Positions 8,071 to 16,797 of a DNA stretch of 53,955 nucleotides are shown piece after piece. How positions within the stretch are numbered: position 1 is the stretch's first letter; the number at the start of each line of letters is the position of its first letter. The notes under the pieces were generated by a model. The model was not told the origin of the DNA. It did no database searches and saw nothing but the letters and a program-made list of their open reading frames with translations. The DNA is from Lachnospiraceae bacterium (GTDB taxonomy: Bacteria; Bacillota; Clostridia; Lachnospirales; Lachnospiraceae): positions 1 to 53,955 of the forward strand of contig JAFVAO010000054.1 of NCBI GenBank assembly GCA_017480445.1. The letters are read 5' to 3'. A program made the translations under genes and the position numbers.

Positions 8071-8919
8071 TCAATCAAGCTCCAACATCACAATTTCCGG
8101 ATGATTAAAGTATCTGGGCAAAGGCGTACTTTCTCGGGCCAGCCCTCTGCTAACCACCATGATACTGCCGTTTGAAAGCGCATAGCTCCCACTGGCATAC
8201 TCTGCCAGAAAACCTTGATCCGGCGCAAATACCCCACGATCAATGAACGGAATCCCGATCTGTCCGCCATGCGCGTGCCCGGTCAATATCAGATCAAAAT
8301 CATACTGTTGATACACCGATACCTTTTCCGGTCGATGCGATACAAGGATCTTGATATGCGTCGCTTCCGTATCTGCGTATGCCCGACTGATCTGCTGCTG
8401 CCATTCCTGATCGCTCAGATAATCCGGATCATCCACACCGCATATATCCAGCACATAGCCGTTTATCGTGATCTTTTCACAATCCCCGGCGAGCACATAT
8501 ACCCCCCGTTCCCGGAGATAGTCTTTTATTTCCTGCGTACGTCCGCTCCAGTATTCATGATTTCCGGTCGTATAATAGCACGGATACTTCAGGACCAGTT
8601 GCTCTATGAGCGCCTTGGCGTTATCGTCTCCCTGCACGTCATCAAAAATATCACCGGCAAGGATGATGACATCCGGCTCACCCTTGTCTATCCTTTTCAT
8701 CAGGTCACTCTGTTCTTTTCCATAGAAACAGGAATGCAAATCTGTGATCAACGCGATCCGGATGCGCTCCTGCCCGTCTTCAAGCAAGTCCAGCGATATC
8801 ACTTCTGTAACGGGCACCCATGACCATAGCCATGATCCCACCAAAAGCAGTAGGATAACAACCCGCAGGATTTTATTTATTTCTCTTCGGCGCCAAAAGT
8901 TCATCAGACATCGCCCCAC
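8071..8919 (-). CDS. Membrane-anchored metallophosphoesterase (YkuE/YaeI-like)
   Basis: 282 residues. An N-terminal hydrophobic span (about 17-35) anchors a calcineurin-like phosphoesterase with DLHSCFYG (D-x-H), LAGDIFDD, TGNHEYW, LVSHRPE and LTGHAHGGQIGIP, the complete dimetal-binding set. Related enzymes act on lipid headgroups such as UDP-diacylglucosamine or lipid pyrophosphates; the substrate here is unknown. A GTG start at 8919 is supported by AGAGGTG 5 bases upstream; it follows the HAD gene by 13 bases. Confidence 0.88.
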   Translation of the reverse strand: MGRCLMNFWRRREINKILRVVILLLLVGSWLWSWVPVTEVISLDLLEDGQERIRIALITDLHSCFYGKEQSDLMKRIDKGEPDVIILAGDIFDDVQGDDNAKALIEQLVLKYPCYYTTGNHEYWSGRTQEIKDYLRERGVYVLAGDCEKITINGYVLDICGVDDPDYLSDQEWQQQISRAYADTEATHIKILVSHRPEKVSVYQQYDFDLILTGHAHGGQIGIPFIDRGVFAPDQGFLAEYASGSYALSNGSIMVVSRGLARESTPLPRYFNHPEIVMLELD

Positions 8920-8932
8920 CAGATCACCTCTA

Positions 8933-9628
8933 TCATTCTATTTCCGCCAGCGACCGTATCACACGCACACCTTCCAGCTGCGCAGGCGCAGTGCGGGAGA
9001 TGTAGATCGGCGTGATGCCCACGGCCTGCGCCGCCTCTACATCAGATGTGACGGAATCACCGATGTGGATCACTTCCTCCGGTTTTGCTCCCGCCATCTC
9101 AAGCGCTTTCTCGAAAATTTCACGATGCGGCTTGCAGGCGTTTACCAGCTCGGCTGCGACAATGCCCGCAGGACACAGTCCCTTTTCCTGCAAGGACTCC
9201 TGTATGTAGATCAGATCATCGTTCGTGACGACGTAGATCGGCACCTGCGTCCTTTCAAAAAACGGCTTCACATCCTCGTACAAAGGCGCATGTACCCAGA
9301 TCTTGCGCCAGGTGTCATGCATATAATCCAGATCACCCTTCAACCCGCAATGCGCTGTGCACCATGCAAGGATACGATCCGTCATTTCATCCTTTTTGAT
9401 GAACTGCTCTCCCTTGCACTGCGCCTCCATCTCTTTGATCTTCCCCCACACGACCCGCAAAGCCTCCTGTGGCGTCTTTAAATCACTGTGCGCAAAAAAA
9501 TATCCCAAAAGCTCTCTTGTGTAAGGCTCGTCTTCTTTTACCATGGTGCCTGTGTAGTCCAGAAAAATTGCTTTACTGCCTTTTGTAGAAAGTTCCGTCA
9601 TATACCCAAAGCGTGTAGATGTACTCAT
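8933..9628 (-). CDS. HAD-superfamily hydrolase with atypical motif I (DYTGT)
   Basis: 231-residue C1-cap HAD protein. Nucleophile Asp24 is in FLDYTGTM, motif II in VVTNDD, a Lys in CKPHREIF and the metal-binding motif HIGDSVTSDVEAA near the C-terminus. The second acidic residue of the usual DxD motif is Thr26, so the motif looks like the DKTGT of P-type ATPases; phosphatase general acid/base chemistry may be altered. ATG 9628 has AAAGGAG 9 bases upstream, which fixes the start, so the gene overlaps the preceding one by 56 bases. Substrate unknown. Confidence 0.85.
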   Translation of the reverse strand: MSTSTRFGYMTELSTKGSKAIFLDYTGTMVKEDEPYTRELLGYFFAHSDLKTPQEALRVVWGKIKEMEAQCKGEQFIKKDEMTDRILAWCTAHCGLKGDLDYMHDTWRKIWVHAPLYEDVKPFFERTQVPIYVVTNDDLIYIQESLQEKGLCPAGIVAAELVNACKPHREIFEKALEMAGAKPEEVIHIGDSVTSDVEAAQAVGITPIYISRTAPAQLEGVRVIRSLAEIE

Positions 9629-9926
9629 TATCCGGGTCTCCTTTTACTGTCCATACATACATGGGATCATAAGAACGATCATTTACAAATACAACCTTGC
9701 CTAATAGTTTATCTCTGTCAGAAGAACTGTAATCATTGGAATAATCTGCTTCATAAACGACGCCATCGATCGCAATATACTGATACTGAGTCCCGTAATA
9801 GGTTCCGATCACCTTATTTGCTCTTATGATCTTGCCGATTCCTATGATCATCAGCAAAGCAAGCATAACCGTCACGACAATATTTACTTTTTTTGTCAGC
9901 CGGTTCCTCATATTTTCCTTTTTCAT
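9573..9926 (-). CDS. Small single-span membrane protein, unknown function
   Basis: About 117 residues: a basic N-terminus, one hydrophobic span (roughly residues 16-36) and an extracytoplasmic domain with many Tyr and Asp, including VIGTYYGTQYQYIAIDGVVYEADYSNDYS. I do not recognise the family. ATG 9926 has CAGGGA 7 bases upstream; ATG 9944 is an alternative. It lies between a lipoprotein and the HAD hydrolase, overlapping the latter by 56 bases, so all are likely on one transcript. Confidence 0.65.
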   Translation of the reverse strand: MKKENMRNRLTKKVNIVVTVMLALLMIIGIGKIIRANKVIGTYYGTQYQYIAIDGVVYEADYSNDYSSSDRDKLLGKVVFVNDRSYDPMYVWTVKGDPDNEYIYTLWVYDGTFYKRQ

Positions 9927-9960
9927 TACAATTCCCTGCTTCATCTCAGAAATACCTGTT

Positions 9961-10977
9961 TCATTCAACCGCCTCAACGGAAACAGCCATGACCTTCTCA
10001 ATGGGTGTCGTCATCGATTCGTCAAATACAAAGGTGACGGCAAATTCCGTATGACCTCCCTCTCTGCTCGCATTTATGTACTTTGCAAACTCGGAATCCT
10101 TCGAGATATCCACATAGACAAAATGACTATAGTCAAGTCCGTCATCAGAGGTCGGGAGTTCTAAGATAAGCTCGCTCTGCTCCTCATTCAGTTCCATGAA
10201 GCCGCCCCGCACGACATGTTCTTTGCCGTCACCATTCAATACCGGCGTGATATCCTCGCGTTTCATGGCCCTGATACAATATCCGTCAAAACAACTGTAC
10301 GGATCTTTCTTCAGGCTCGCCGTCACTTCATACAGCTTGCCGGCATCAGAGGAATCGAAGAAAATACCGATCTGCGCCCGAACAGTGACCAAATCCCCGT
10401 TATCGTCCGCCTCATACGTCAATAAATCAGCCGCACTATATCCGCTTGCGCTCTTTCGCAAGTCAAGCATCTCTCCGTCCGCCATATTGTCGAGGGGAAT
10501 ATCCGTCCCCGTCAGAGAATACTGAATATACGCTGCCTGTGCCTTAGAAAGGAGCCCGTTATCCGCATCATAACATTCTCGCAGATAATCAAAGGAATAC
10601 CTTGAATTCAACAAAAAATTCTGTGTAAAAAGCGCGGTCCAGTATTCGTCTTCCGCCAGGTGATCCGCGGAAAAATCATCGTACAGGATCGCAAGCTGCT
10701 CCATTGCGCCCTTCAGATTTTCTCCCAGTATAAATTCATTCGGATATTCATACTCCGTTATGCCAAGTGCCGCGTAATCAATTCTACCGGCGGATTCTGC
10801 GGAAGCTTCCGACATAGACTCAAGGGAAGATTCCATAGCTGTATCCACGGAAGTCTCCACAGATGTATCCGTCCCGGCTCCGTCTCCCCTTTTGCCTGCA
10901 CATCCGCCTAACATAAACAGAGTAATGACTATGCTTATCCCGCAGACCGCCGCTCGGAGCGCTTTCCTCTTATGCAT
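9961..10977 (-). CDS. Predicted lipoprotein, unknown function
   Basis: 338 residues with a clear lipoprotein signal: basic MHKRKALR, hydrophobic core, lipobox LGGC (Cys 26), followed by a Ser/Glu/Thr-rich spacer up to about residue 64. The rest is an acidic globular domain that I cannot assign. GAAGGAG lies 8 bases before ATG 10977. It follows the beta-CASP gene by 32 bases. Probably an anchored cell-surface protein; the role is unknown. Confidence 0.75.
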   Translation of the reverse strand: MHKRKALRAAVCGISIVITLFMLGGCAGKRGDGAGTDTSVETSVDTAMESSLESMSEASAESAGRIDYAALGITEYEYPNEFILGENLKGAMEQLAILYDDFSADHLAEDEYWTALFTQNFLLNSRYSFDYLRECYDADNGLLSKAQAAYIQYSLTGTDIPLDNMADGEMLDLRKSASGYSAADLLTYEADDNGDLVTVRAQIGIFFDSSDAGKLYEVTASLKKDPYSCFDGYCIRAMKREDITPVLNGDGKEHVVRGGFMELNEEQSELILELPTSDDGLDYSHFVYVDISKDSEFAKYINASREGGHTEFAVTFVFDESMTTPIEKVMAVSVEAVE

Positions 10978-11009
10978 AAATTTTTCTCCTTCTTACTCCC
11001 ATGTATCAT

Positions 11010-12605
11010 CTACTCCCACTTATCGCAGAGCGAGTTGATCTGATCCGCGAATTTCGCCATATCCTTGTTAGCCAGCCCGTCGCTTCGGGAGATCAGTGCC
11101 ATCAAGCGCTGACCGGCAGCCACCAGACGCGCGAATACGCCGCTGGCGGGTTTCGCCTTCTTCTTGATGAGCACGGGCTCCGCCTCGTAGAGGAACTGGT
11201 TCGACAACAGGTCAAACTCCGTGCCGCTGTAGGGCGCGTAAGCGCGCTGTCCGTGTTCGATCTTTAAGCACTCCGCAAAGGACATGGTCACACTGTCCTC
11301 CCCGTGTACGATGAAAACCTTCTTCGGCTTTTCCTCAAAGGCTTCCAGCCATTCGATCAGACCGTTTTTGTCCGCGTGACCGCTCATACCGCGCAGCTGT
11401 TTAATCTGCGCGCGAACCTGAATGGACTCGCCGAAGAGCTTTACCTCCTGCGCGCCTTCAACAATGCTTCTGCCGAGAGTTCCGATCGCCTGATAGCCTA
11501 CGAACAAAATGGTACACTCCTCGCGCCAGAGATTGTGTTTTAAATGGTGTCTGATACGCCCGGCCTCACACATACCGGAAGCCGAAATGATCACCTTGGG
11601 TTCGTCGTCAAAGTTGATATTCTTGGACTCCTCGCTGGTGATGGCCAGCTTTAATCCGGCGAACGCGATCGGATTGATTCCCTCGCGCACCAGCTCCATC
11701 GCTTCCTCATCAAAGCAGTCCATGCGGTTGTCCTGAAAGACCTCCGTTGCCTCCACCGCCATGGGACTGTCTACATATACCTGAAAATGCTCATGTCCCT
11801 TTACCAGTTTTCCGACTTTTACCTGCCGCAGAAAATACAGCATCTCCTGGGTTCTGCCCACCGCAAAGGATGGAATCACCACATTGCCTCCCCGATCAAA
11901 GGTCTCCTGCAAAACCTTTGCCAGTTCATTCACGTAATTTACCTTTTCCGCATTATGGAGTCTGTCACCGTAGGTGGACTCCATAACCACGTAATCCGCC
12001 TGTGCCGTCGGCTTCGGATCCTTGAGGAGCGGCTGGTGCTTATTACCGATGTCGCCGGAAAATACAATCTTTTTCGTGCGGCCGCCCTCCGTCAGCCACA
12101 CCTCTATGCTGGCACTGCCGAGCAGATGTCCGATATCCGTAAAACGGATCCGCACACCCTCGCAGATATCAATTTCCTGATCATAATGACAGGGCACGAT
12201 ACGCTTGATGACGCCATCCGCATCCTCCATGGTGTAGAGCGGTTCCAAATGCGCCACATTCTCGCTTCTCTTCGCCTTGCGGTTACGCCACTCAGCCTCC
12301 ATCATCTGAATGTGCGCGCAGTCACGCAGCATGATGCTGCACAGATCTGCCGAGGCATCCGTCGTGAATATCTGTCCGCGGAACCCTCTTGCATAGAGCA
12401 GGGGCAATAACCCCGAATGATCCACATGCGCGTGTGTCAGAAATACATAATCGATCCGTGCTTCGTCCACCGGCAAAGGTGCGCTCTCAAAGGTGTGCGC
12501 TCCCTGTTCCATACCGTAATCCACCAATATATGCTTCCCCGCCGCCTCCAGATAATGGCAGCTGCCGGTCACCTCGTGATCCGCTCCGATAAACACTAAT
12601 TTCAT
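11010..12605 (-). CDS. MBL-fold beta-CASP metallohydrolase, CPSF/YSH1-type predicted RNase
   Basis: 531 residues. The metallo-beta-lactamase zinc motif HAHVDHSG is at residues 58-65, with IGHLLGSAS and FSGDIG completing the metal site. The beta-CASP region contains PSFAVGRTQE and ISASGMCEAGRIRHHL, and a late His is in VHGE. This is the COG1236-type family related to eukaryotic CPSF73; bacterial members are thought to cleave RNA but the physiological target is unclear. ATG 12605 has GGAGGG 6 bases upstream. First gene of the minus-strand run that ends at 7273. Confidence 0.9.
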   Translation of the reverse strand: MKLVFIGADHEVTGSCHYLEAAGKHILVDYGMEQGAHTFESAPLPVDEARIDYVFLTHAHVDHSGLLPLLYARGFRGQIFTTDASADLCSIMLRDCAHIQMMEAEWRNRKAKRSENVAHLEPLYTMEDADGVIKRIVPCHYDQEIDICEGVRIRFTDIGHLLGSASIEVWLTEGGRTKKIVFSGDIGNKHQPLLKDPKPTAQADYVVMESTYGDRLHNAEKVNYVNELAKVLQETFDRGGNVVIPSFAVGRTQEMLYFLRQVKVGKLVKGHEHFQVYVDSPMAVEATEVFQDNRMDCFDEEAMELVREGINPIAFAGLKLAITSEESKNINFDDEPKVIISASGMCEAGRIRHHLKHNLWREECTILFVGYQAIGTLGRSIVEGAQEVKLFGESIQVRAQIKQLRGMSGHADKNGLIEWLEAFEEKPKKVFIVHGEDSVTMSFAECLKIEHGQRAYAPYSGTEFDLLSNQFLYEAEPVLIKKKAKPASGVFARLVAAGQRLMALISRSDGLANKDMAKFADQINSLCDKWE

Positions 12606-12737
12606 ACGCAACCCTCCAAAATAGACTTATCCAATATTAAGGATACCATATCATCCGCCAACATTCAAGCAAAGCGCAAGTTACAGATAGTTCACTGACA
12701 GCTGCGAGAAGAACCTGCATTATTTTAAAAATAGCAG

Positions 12738-12766
12738 TTGACATGGCGCAAGACATGCGATATAAT
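12738..12766 (+). promoter_or_regulatory. Perfect consensus sigma-A promoter for tRNA-Gly
   Basis: TTGACA (12738-12743), 17-base spacer, TATAAT (12761-12766): both hexamers and spacing are exact consensus. The tRNA begins 32 bases after the -10. Confidence 0.92.
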
Positions 12767-12797
12767 ACTTTATGTTCGCAAGTAAAAATTGTGTCAT

Positions 12798-12869
<72 letters not shown>

Positions 12870-12883
12870 TTTTTATTGCAGAA

Positions 12884-12912
12884 AGGCGGTTGTGCGATAT
12901 GCACAGCCGCCT
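12884..12912 (+). terminator. Hairpin after tRNA-Gly, probable terminator
   Basis: A 12-bp stem (12884-12895 with 12901-12912, one G-T pair) around a 5-base loop, 14 bases after the tRNA. A T run (12869-12874) follows the tRNA directly; the tail after the hairpin is only moderately T-rich. Confidence 0.5.
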
Positions 12913-13037
12913 CTTATATTATATACACTATTATATACACCTAAAATTCTATAGCGATAGGTATTATTGATTTTTAAGTTTGTCAATACCTGTTCGTAAA
13001 ATTTACAGCGCAAATGCCCACCGCAGGTTTGTCACCA

Positions 13038-13823
13038 TTACCCCTGCGTGTATCTGGTCAGGAATTGTCTGGTGCGTTCCTCTCTGGGCGCTTCAATCAC
13101 CTGTCTCGCATCGCCCTGCTCCACGATGACACCGCCGTCCATGAAGATGATCTGATCTGCCACATCTCTTGCAAACGCCATCTCATGGGTCACGATGATC
13201 ATCGTTGTCTTTTGCTCCGCCAGTTCCCGGATCACCCGCAGCACTTCTCCGGTAAGCTCCGGATCCAACGCGGAGGTCGGCTCGTCAAAACAGAGAATGT
13301 CCGGTTTCAGCGCAAGCGCCCTTGCTATCGCCACACGCTGCTGCTGCCCTCCGGAGAGCTGGTGCGGATAGTGCTCCATCCGGTCTTCCAGCCCCATCTG
13401 CAGAAGCAGATCCTTACCCTGCTCGTTGATCTCGGCAAGGATCTCATTTTTTCTGCTCTTATAATCCGGCTGCTCCTTGGCCAGGAGCTCCTTCGCCAGC
13501 GTCACATTCTGCAGCGCCGTATACTGCGGGAACAGGTGAAACGCCTGGAACACCATGCCAAAATGCAGACGTTTCTTCCGAAGCTCCGCATCTCTTCCCT
13601 TATTCGCCCGCGCGGCGTCGAACAGTACCTCACCCTTTACAGAGATGGTCCCGCCGTCCGGAACCTCCAGAAAATTCAGGCAGCGCAGCAATGTCGTTTT
13701 GCCGGAACCGGAGGAACCGATGATTGCCAGCGCCTTGCCCTCTTCCAAAGAGAAGCTGACGTCCTGCAGAACTTCGGTATTTCCAAAGTGCTTTTCGATA
13801 TGATTTACCTCTAAGATCGCCAT
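13038..13823 (-). CDS. Polar amino acid ABC transporter, ATP-binding protein
   Basis: 261-residue cytoplasmic ATPase of a GlnQ/HisP-type importer. Walker A GSSGSGKTT, Q-loop QAFHLFPQ, signature LSGGQQQR, Walker B ILCFDEPTSALD and the switch His in VTHEMAFARDV are all present. It is last in a binding protein - permease - ATPase operon, 12 bases after the permease stop. Confidence 0.95.
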   Translation of the reverse strand: MAILEVNHIEKHFGNTEVLQDVSFSLEEGKALAIIGSSGSGKTTLLRCLNFLEVPDGGTISVKGEVLFDAARANKGRDAELRKKRLHFGMVFQAFHLFPQYTALQNVTLAKELLAKEQPDYKSRKNEILAEINEQGKDLLLQMGLEDRMEHYPHQLSGGQQQRVAIARALALKPDILCFDEPTSALDPELTGEVLRVIRELAEQKTTMIIVTHEMAFARDVADQIIFMDGGVIVEQGDARQVIEAPREERTRQFLTRYTQG

Positions 13824-13835
13824 TTGTCCGCCTCC

Positions 13836-14492
13836 TTACCTGAAATAATCCAGCTTGCGCTCTATAAAGTGAAACAGAAGCGTCAGGATGCCCACGAAAA
13901 TCAGATAGAAGACACCTGTGTAAAACAGCGGCCACGTAATGCCGGCTGATTTCATAAAAGAATACCCGGCAAAGGTCAGCTCGTACGCAGCGATGATTCT
14001 GGCAATCGCCGTATCCTTCACCAGCGTAATCACTTCGTTGGACATAGGCGGAACCACTCGCTTGATCATTTGCAGCAACGTCACCTTGAAAAAGATCTGA
14101 GACTTGGTCATCCCAAGCACCTGCCCGGCCTCTCTCTGTCCGACCGGAACCCCTTCGATGCCGCCGCGGAAAATGACCGAGAAATAACACGCATAGTTGA
14201 TCACAAACGCAACCACCGTCGCCGTGATACGTCCCTTTTCACCGCCGTTCCAAATGTTGTGCCCAAGCCACAAACCCGGCCCGTAGAAAATAATGATCAA
14301 CTGCAGCATTAACGGCGTCCCCCGCACGATCCACACCAGCACCTCTGTCAGGTACTTCAGGGGCTTCCACTTGCTCATACTGCAAAATCCCACGAGCAAC
14401 CCGAGCGGAAGGGCAAACAAAAGCGTCAATATGAAAATTTCAAAGGTTGTCCCCAGACCACTTAACAGGGATTTCGTTACTGTCCAAAACAT
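13836..14492 (-). CDS. Polar amino acid ABC transporter, permease
   Basis: 218-residue HisM-type membrane subunit with about five hydrophobic spans. The cytoplasmic EAA loop that contacts the ATPase is visible as EAGQVLGMTKSQIFFKVTL, and IVRGTPLMLQ is the typical family motif. Only one permease gene is present, so it would act as a homodimer. It starts 9 bases after the binding-protein gene. Confidence 0.94.
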   Translation of the reverse strand: MFWTVTKSLLSGLGTTFEIFILTLLFALPLGLLVGFCSMSKWKPLKYLTEVLVWIVRGTPLMLQLIIIFYGPGLWLGHNIWNGGEKGRITATVVAFVINYACYFSVIFRGGIEGVPVGQREAGQVLGMTKSQIFFKVTLLQMIKRVVPPMSNEVITLVKDTAIARIIAAYELTFAGYSFMKSAGITWPLFYTGVFYLIFVGILTLLFHFIERKLDYFR

Positions 14493-14501
14493 ATCAGACT
14501 C

Positions 14502-15356
14502 CTATTTGTTTACTACAACCACCTGTGCATTGTTGCAATATGCATTTGTGCACTGCATGGATTCCTTTACCTCATTGGTCAATGTCATACCGTTCCATAC
14601 CACATCGATATTCTTGGAATCGAGCTCCATGATCTTGTTGTCCCAATCGATCTCAACAAACTCTGCCTGCACACCGAGCTTGTCTGCCACGATGCGCGCC
14701 ATATCTGCGTCAAAACCGATCCACTCATTCGCGTCGTTCTTGTAATCCATCGGTGCAAAATCCGTAATACCGATGATCAGCGTACCCTTGCCCTGAATAT
14801 AAGCTACGTCTCCATCCTGCTCAGAAGCCTCGAACTGCACGGGTGCCTGCGCTACCAGAGATTCCTGTACGCCGTAGGTCTGCGCGATCGTCTGCAGAGA
14901 ACCGTCCGCATAGCAATCCGCGAACACTGCATTGATATAAGCAGCCAGATCGGAACCCTTCCGGCATCCCACACCGTATTCCTCTGTCGTCAGCTCCTCC
15001 GTGTGAATCATGTTCGGATAGCTGGTGCCCTCGCCGATCATAGCGCCTGCCATCAGCAGGTCAATGATTGCTGCGTCAGATGTGCCGGAAGCAACCTCCA
15101 TCAGTGCGTCCGCCTGGGAAGCAACAGAATTCACGCGAAATCCCTTTTCCAGTGCAACCTCCTCGCCGGCACTGCCCGCCTCTACCGCATAGACCAGCTG
15201 CTTTCCGTCGTCAGCAGATGCGGAAGACGCAGCCGCCTCAGAAGATGCCGCGCTGCTCGCTCCCGAAGCCGTGTTCGTGTCTGCGGAACCGCAGCCGGCC
15301 AACAAAAGACCCACCGTCATGCTCATTGTCAGTAACATTGCAATTCTTTTCTTCAT
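14502..15356 (-). CDS. Amino acid ABC transporter substrate-binding lipoprotein, circularly permuted
   Basis: 284 residues. Signal peptide with lipobox LAGC (Cys 22) and a Ser/Ala linker to about residue 50. The SBP_bac_3 fold is in the wrong order: residues 51-165 correspond to what is normally the second half (LVYAVEAGSAGEE, GTSDAAIIDLLMA, TTEEYGVGCRKGSDL, YADGSLQTIAQTYG), while residues 191-284 correspond to the normal N-terminal half (GTLIIGITDFAPMDY, EWIGFDADMARIVADKLGV, DVVWNGMTLT, NAQVVVV). The cut falls at the inter-lobe hinge, and residues 166-190 join the old termini. Start ATG 15356 has GGAGGAG 6 bases upstream. First gene of the transporter operon. Confidence 0.93.
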   Translation of the reverse strand: MKKRIAMLLTMSMTVGLLLAGCGSADTNTASGASSAASSEAAASSASADDGKQLVYAVEAGSAGEEVALEKGFRVNSVASQADALMEVASGTSDAAIIDLLMAGAMIGEGTSYPNMIHTEELTTEEYGVGCRKGSDLAAYINAVFADCYADGSLQTIAQTYGVQESLVAQAPVQFEASEQDGDVAYIQGKGTLIIGITDFAPMDYKNDANEWIGFDADMARIVADKLGVQAEFVEIDWDNKIMELDSKNIDVVWNGMTLTNEVKESMQCTNAYCNNAQVVVVNK

Positions 15357-15393
15357 AATATGCTCCTCCATATAATAAATAAAAACACTGCAT

Positions 15394-15422
15394 ATTTTAT
15401 CATAGGAAAATGACAAAGTAAA
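15394..15422 (-). promoter_or_regulatory. Promoter of the amino acid ABC operon
   Basis: Minus-strand TTTACT (15417-15422), 17-base spacer, TAAAAT (15394-15399) with an upstream TG making an extended -10. About 38 bases before the binding-protein start. Confidence 0.6.
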
Positions 15423-15426
15423 GACG

Positions 15427-15465
15427 TAAAAAAAGAAACGGCAATCGCTGTAAAAACGATTGCCG
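15427..15465 (-). terminator. Rho-independent terminator of the GH3 gene
   Basis: Minus-strand perfect 9-bp stem (15457-15465 with 15439-15447), 9-base loop, followed by a T-rich tail over 15427-15438. It starts 7 bases after the GH3 stop codon and separates that gene from the ABC operon. Confidence 0.9.
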
Positions 15466-15471
15466 CACACT

Positions 15472-16797
15472 TTATTCTTCTGCTATTTTGTCTGCGTATT
15501 TGATCCGGTAAACTCTCCGGAGGGAATCATTGATGCGATCCTCGGAGATCACACCGTTTTGTACCGCCTCCAGCACGCCGTTGTACGCGGTTTCAAAATT
15601 CTCCGGCATCAGAATCATATCACAGCCGGCGCGCAGTGCCATCACTGCCGCCTCATCCGCACCGTAATACTCAGTGACCGCGGAGATATTCATGGCATCC
15701 GTGATAATCACTCCGTCAAATCCCAGCTCTTTCCGCAGGATATCTGTAACCACCTTGTCAGACATGGAACAGGGCGTGTTATCCCCCGACAGAGCAGGTG
15801 CCGCCATATGGCTTACCAGTATCATATCCGCTCCCGCGTCGATCCCTGCCTGGAACACTTTGAATTCATTGGCCCTGAAATCCTCCGCCGATCTGTCCGT
15901 AGAGGCAAGTCCTTTGTCTGTATCCTGTGTGGTACTGCCCATGCCGGGGAAATGCTTCAGGCAAGCGCTGACGCCCTGTCCTTCCAGACCCTCCACCATG
16001 GCCGTCACAAAAGGAATCACCGCATCCGCGTCCGCACCGTAAGCTCTCTTGGCCATTACAGAGCCGTCCACATTCGCCAGATCCGCAACGGGCGCAAAAT
16101 CCAGATTGAATCCGTAATCAGCAAGATAGGTTCCAATGGCAGTTCCGGCCTCGGACGCCTTGGACGCATCGCCTCCCTCGCCCAGCTTTACCGCGCCCTC
16201 CTGCTTTGCCACGAGACCTTTCCCTTCCAGGGGGCTGACGCTTCCGCCCTCATCCTCAATCGCGACGAACAACGGATAGTTGGCGTACAGCTTCGTCGTG
16301 GAGATCATTTCCTTAAACTGCGCCTCAGTCTGAATATTTTTGGTATTGTAGACAATGCCGCCCACCGAATACTTGGTCAGTGCATCCTTGGTTCCGTTTC
16401 CGGCTTTCACCGCCGTATTGACACCCGTGATAGACTCCGGTGTCACCACGAACAGTCCTGCAACCTTATCCTCCAGGGGCATCACCTCGATCCCCGCATT
16501 CACGATCTCATCCAGTTTCTGCTCCGGCGTCAGCTCCGGAACCGTCTCCTCGGTGGCGCTCTCCGTCTCCGGCGCCGTCAGGGACTCCTCCGTGCTGAGC
16601 ATCTGGTCAACCTGCTCCTGCTTCTCCTGCTCATTCTGCCTGCTCTGCTTCGTCAGGAAATTGACGCCGAACACGATGCCGCCCGCCAGCACGGCCAGGA
16701 AAAGAATCAATGTGATATATGCCAAAATCTGATTGCGCACGCGCCGCTTTCTCCTCGCCTCGCGACGCTGCTGCTGATTGGTTGTATTCTGATCCAT
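15472..16797 (-). CDS. Membrane-anchored GH3-family protein (NagZ-like) with altered catalytic motif
   Basis: 441 residues: one membrane span (about 24-46) preceded by a very basic stretch, an acidic Thr/Glu linker (about 55-92), then a glycoside hydrolase family 3 TIM barrel. NagZ-type enzymes release N-acetylglucosamine from peptidoglycan. The nucleophile Asp is kept (IITDAMN, Asp 367), but the catalytic loop reads KHFPGMG-TTQDTDKGL (281-297): the His of the family D-x-H dyad is Asp 294, and the FPGHG His is Met. It may be inactive, slow, or use another acid. ATG 16797 has GAGGAG 8 bases upstream. A likely -10 TATGAT is at 16854-16859. Confidence 0.85.
   Translation of the reverse strand: MDQNTTNQQQRREARRKRRVRNQILAYITLILFLAVLAGGIVFGVNFLTKQSRQNEQEKQEQVDQMLSTEESLTAPETESATEETVPELTPEQKLDEIVNAGIEVMPLEDKVAGLFVVTPESITGVNTAVKAGNGTKDALTKYSVGGIVYNTKNIQTEAQFKEMISTTKLYANYPLFVAIEDEGGSVSPLEGKGLVAKQEGAVKLGEGGDASKASEAGTAIGTYLADYGFNLDFAPVADLANVDGSVMAKRAYGADADAVIPFVTAMVEGLEGQGVSACLKHFPGMGSTTQDTDKGLASTDRSAEDFRANEFKVFQAGIDAGADMILVSHMAAPALSGDNTPCSMSDKVVTDILRKELGFDGVIITDAMNISAVTEYYGADEAAVMALRAGCDMILMPENFETAYNGVLEAVQNGVISEDRINDSLRRVYRIKYADKIAEE

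Noticed and set aside
14787-14862. Simple assembly join as explanation of the reordered binding protein
   Set aside because: The frame is open throughout, the signal peptide, promoter and downstream genes fit, and the break lies exactly at a structural hinge; a random misjoin would be unlikely to do this, though reads should be checked.
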